Source: Mobilicoccus pelagius NBRC 104925
GTDB taxonomy: Bacteria; Actinomycetota; Actinomycetes; Actinomycetales; Dermatophilaceae
DNA: 64,000 nucleotides
NCBI RefSeq assembly: GCF_000247995.1
Contig: NZ_BAFE01000073.1
Coordinates: 62,001 to 126,000 of the forward strand
Reading direction: 5' to 3'
Position 1 is the first letter of the stretch. Each line of letters opens with the position of its first letter. The position numbers and the translations under genes were made by a program. Shown here one piece after another: positions 62,669 to 64,000 of the stretch. Below the pieces are notes generated by a model. It saw only the letters and a list, made by a program, of their open reading frames with translations, was not told the DNA's origin and made no database searches.

Positions 62669-63172
62669 TCAGCTCGTGGGAGTGGCCCCGCCGAGCGCGA
62701 CGTCGTACCGGGTGAGCCCGGCCGGCGACGGACCGGCGACGACCTCACCGCTCTTGGAATCGAAGACGCTGCCGTGGAGGACGCAGACGGGGCGGCCGGA
62801 GCCCTCCTCGATCGCCGTGACGCGGCCACCGGCGTGCGGGCAGTACGTCGAGAAGACGTTGTACTCCCCCGCCGAGGGCTGGGTGACGACGGCGCCGACG
62901 TCCTCGAGGACGAGACCGCCCCCGACGGGCACCTGCCCGGCCGAGACGGCCTTCTGCACGGCGGTCTGGACCTTCTGCGTCTCCTCGGGCGAGGCCGCGC
63001 CGCCCTTCTTCTCGTCCTTCGAGCCGCAGCCGGCGACGAACGTAACCGTCGCGATCGCCCCGCCGACGCCCACCATGCGGAGCACCGTGCGCCGGGAGGG
63101 CCTCGTCTCCGCCCCTACGCCGGTGGGGGTGTGCTCGGTGGTGACTACCGGGGTGGACTGGAGCTCGGTCAC
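62669..63172 (-). CDS. Exported Rieske [2Fe-2S] lipoprotein
   Basis: A 167-residue protein with a twin-arginine export signal (SRRTVLRM, near residue 27), a hydrophobic stretch and a lipobox-like FVAGC (Cys near 49). A Lys/Gly/Ala-rich spacer and a Rieske domain (CPHAGG near 112; CVLHGSVFD near 131) follow. Folding with the cluster before export suits Tat. The partner is unknown; it may pass electrons at the membrane face. GAGAGG lies before GTG 63172. It sits between uvrA and uvrC, a common actinobacterial arrangement. Confidence 0.87.
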   Translation of the reverse strand: MTELQSTPVVTTEHTPTGVGAETRPSRRTVLRMVGVGGAIATVTFVAGCGSKDEKKGGAASPEETQKVQTAVQKAVSAGQVPVGGGLVLEDVGAVVTQPSAGEYNVFSTYCPHAGGRVTAIEEGSGRPVCVLHGSVFDSKSGEVVAGPSPAGLTRYDVALGGATPTS

Positions 63173-63225
63173 GTCGGTCCTCTCGTCGCGCTCTCGGACG
63201 ACACGGTCGCGCCGCCCCTGCGGCC

Positions 63226-63231
63226 ACTGTA
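63226..63231 (-). promoter_or_regulatory. Possible -10 element of the Rieske lipoprotein gene
   Basis: TACAGT on the minus strand lies 53 bases upstream of GTG 63172. It would leave a leader containing GAGAGG. Confidence 0.4.
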
Positions 63232-63298
63232 GGCATCCCGCAGGACCCTCCGGGGGAGTCGCGACGAGCCGGGCCGGAGGTCCCCACCCGGTCCCGTG

Positions 63299-64000
<702 letters not shown>

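Overview
The window is GC-rich, densely packed chromosomal DNA from an actinobacterium. The evidence is the Actinobacteria-type glycogen synthase, WhiA, the tkt-tal-zwf-opcA operon, an InhA-like FabI paired with FabG, and several genes whose start codon lies 6-8 bases after a TANNNT hexamer (the leaderless promoter style common in this phylum). Haem A synthase, protohaem farnesyltransferase and SURF1 show that it makes a cytochrome c oxidase and respires oxygen. A member of the order Micrococcales is plausible, but I cannot name the species from sequence alone.

Layout. 1-9.4 kb: end of a probable TetR regulator, then divergent glgA/glgM and glgC-serB, a GNAT protein, fabG-fabI, a DUF3099 membrane protein, moaA and SURF1. 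9.5-16.1 kb: a fused ABC exporter, an enoyl-CoA hydratase family protein, an ABC-F ATPase, a YpfJ-like zinc metallopeptidase, and an NlpC/P60 hydrolase. The NlpC/P60 gene has a CRP-like site, a promoter and a cyclic-di-AMP (ydaO-type) riboswitch ahead of it. 16.2-25.6 kb, minus strand: a complete L-ornithine degradation operon of the kind known from amino-acid-fermenting Clostridia. Its order is ord, ortA, ortB, oraS, oraE, a GlmL/MutL-type reactivase-like gene and orr, with alanine racemase behind it. 25.7-30.4 kb: a broken Rossmann/DUF2520 remnant with an in-frame tandem repeat, a DhaK-DhaL-DhaM triple fusion, an LLM flavin oxidoreductase and a DUF421 protein.

30.6-38.0 kb, minus strand: the SUF iron-sulfur operon sufR-sufB-sufD-Rieske-sufC-sufS-sufU-sufT, followed by a DUF3817 membrane protein. 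38.2-42.3 kb: an ABC-2 exporter pair, ctaA and the convergent ctaB. 42.5-48.4 kb: the pentose phosphate operon tkt-tal-zwf-opcA. 48.5-52.1 kb, minus strand: gap-pgk-tpiA-secG. 52.4-57.2 kb: a BCCT transporter, a GH13 trehalose-synthase-like enzyme and a second LLM oxidoreductase; these separate gap from whiA. 57.4-64 kb, minus strand: uvrA (partial), a Rieske lipoprotein, then uvrC-rapZ-yvcK-whiA.

How the parts work together. The ornithine operon is the most unusual feature. Orr would make D-ornithine, OraSE (B12 and PLP) would make 2,4-diaminopentanoate, Ord would deaminate it, and OrtAB would cleave it with CoA to acetyl-CoA and D-alanine. The alr gene at the end of the cluster could then convert D-alanine to L-alanine. 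The rest is central carbon metabolism (glycogen, pentose phosphate, lower glycolysis, dihydroxyacetone), respiration and iron-sulfur assembly, DNA repair and envelope maintenance.
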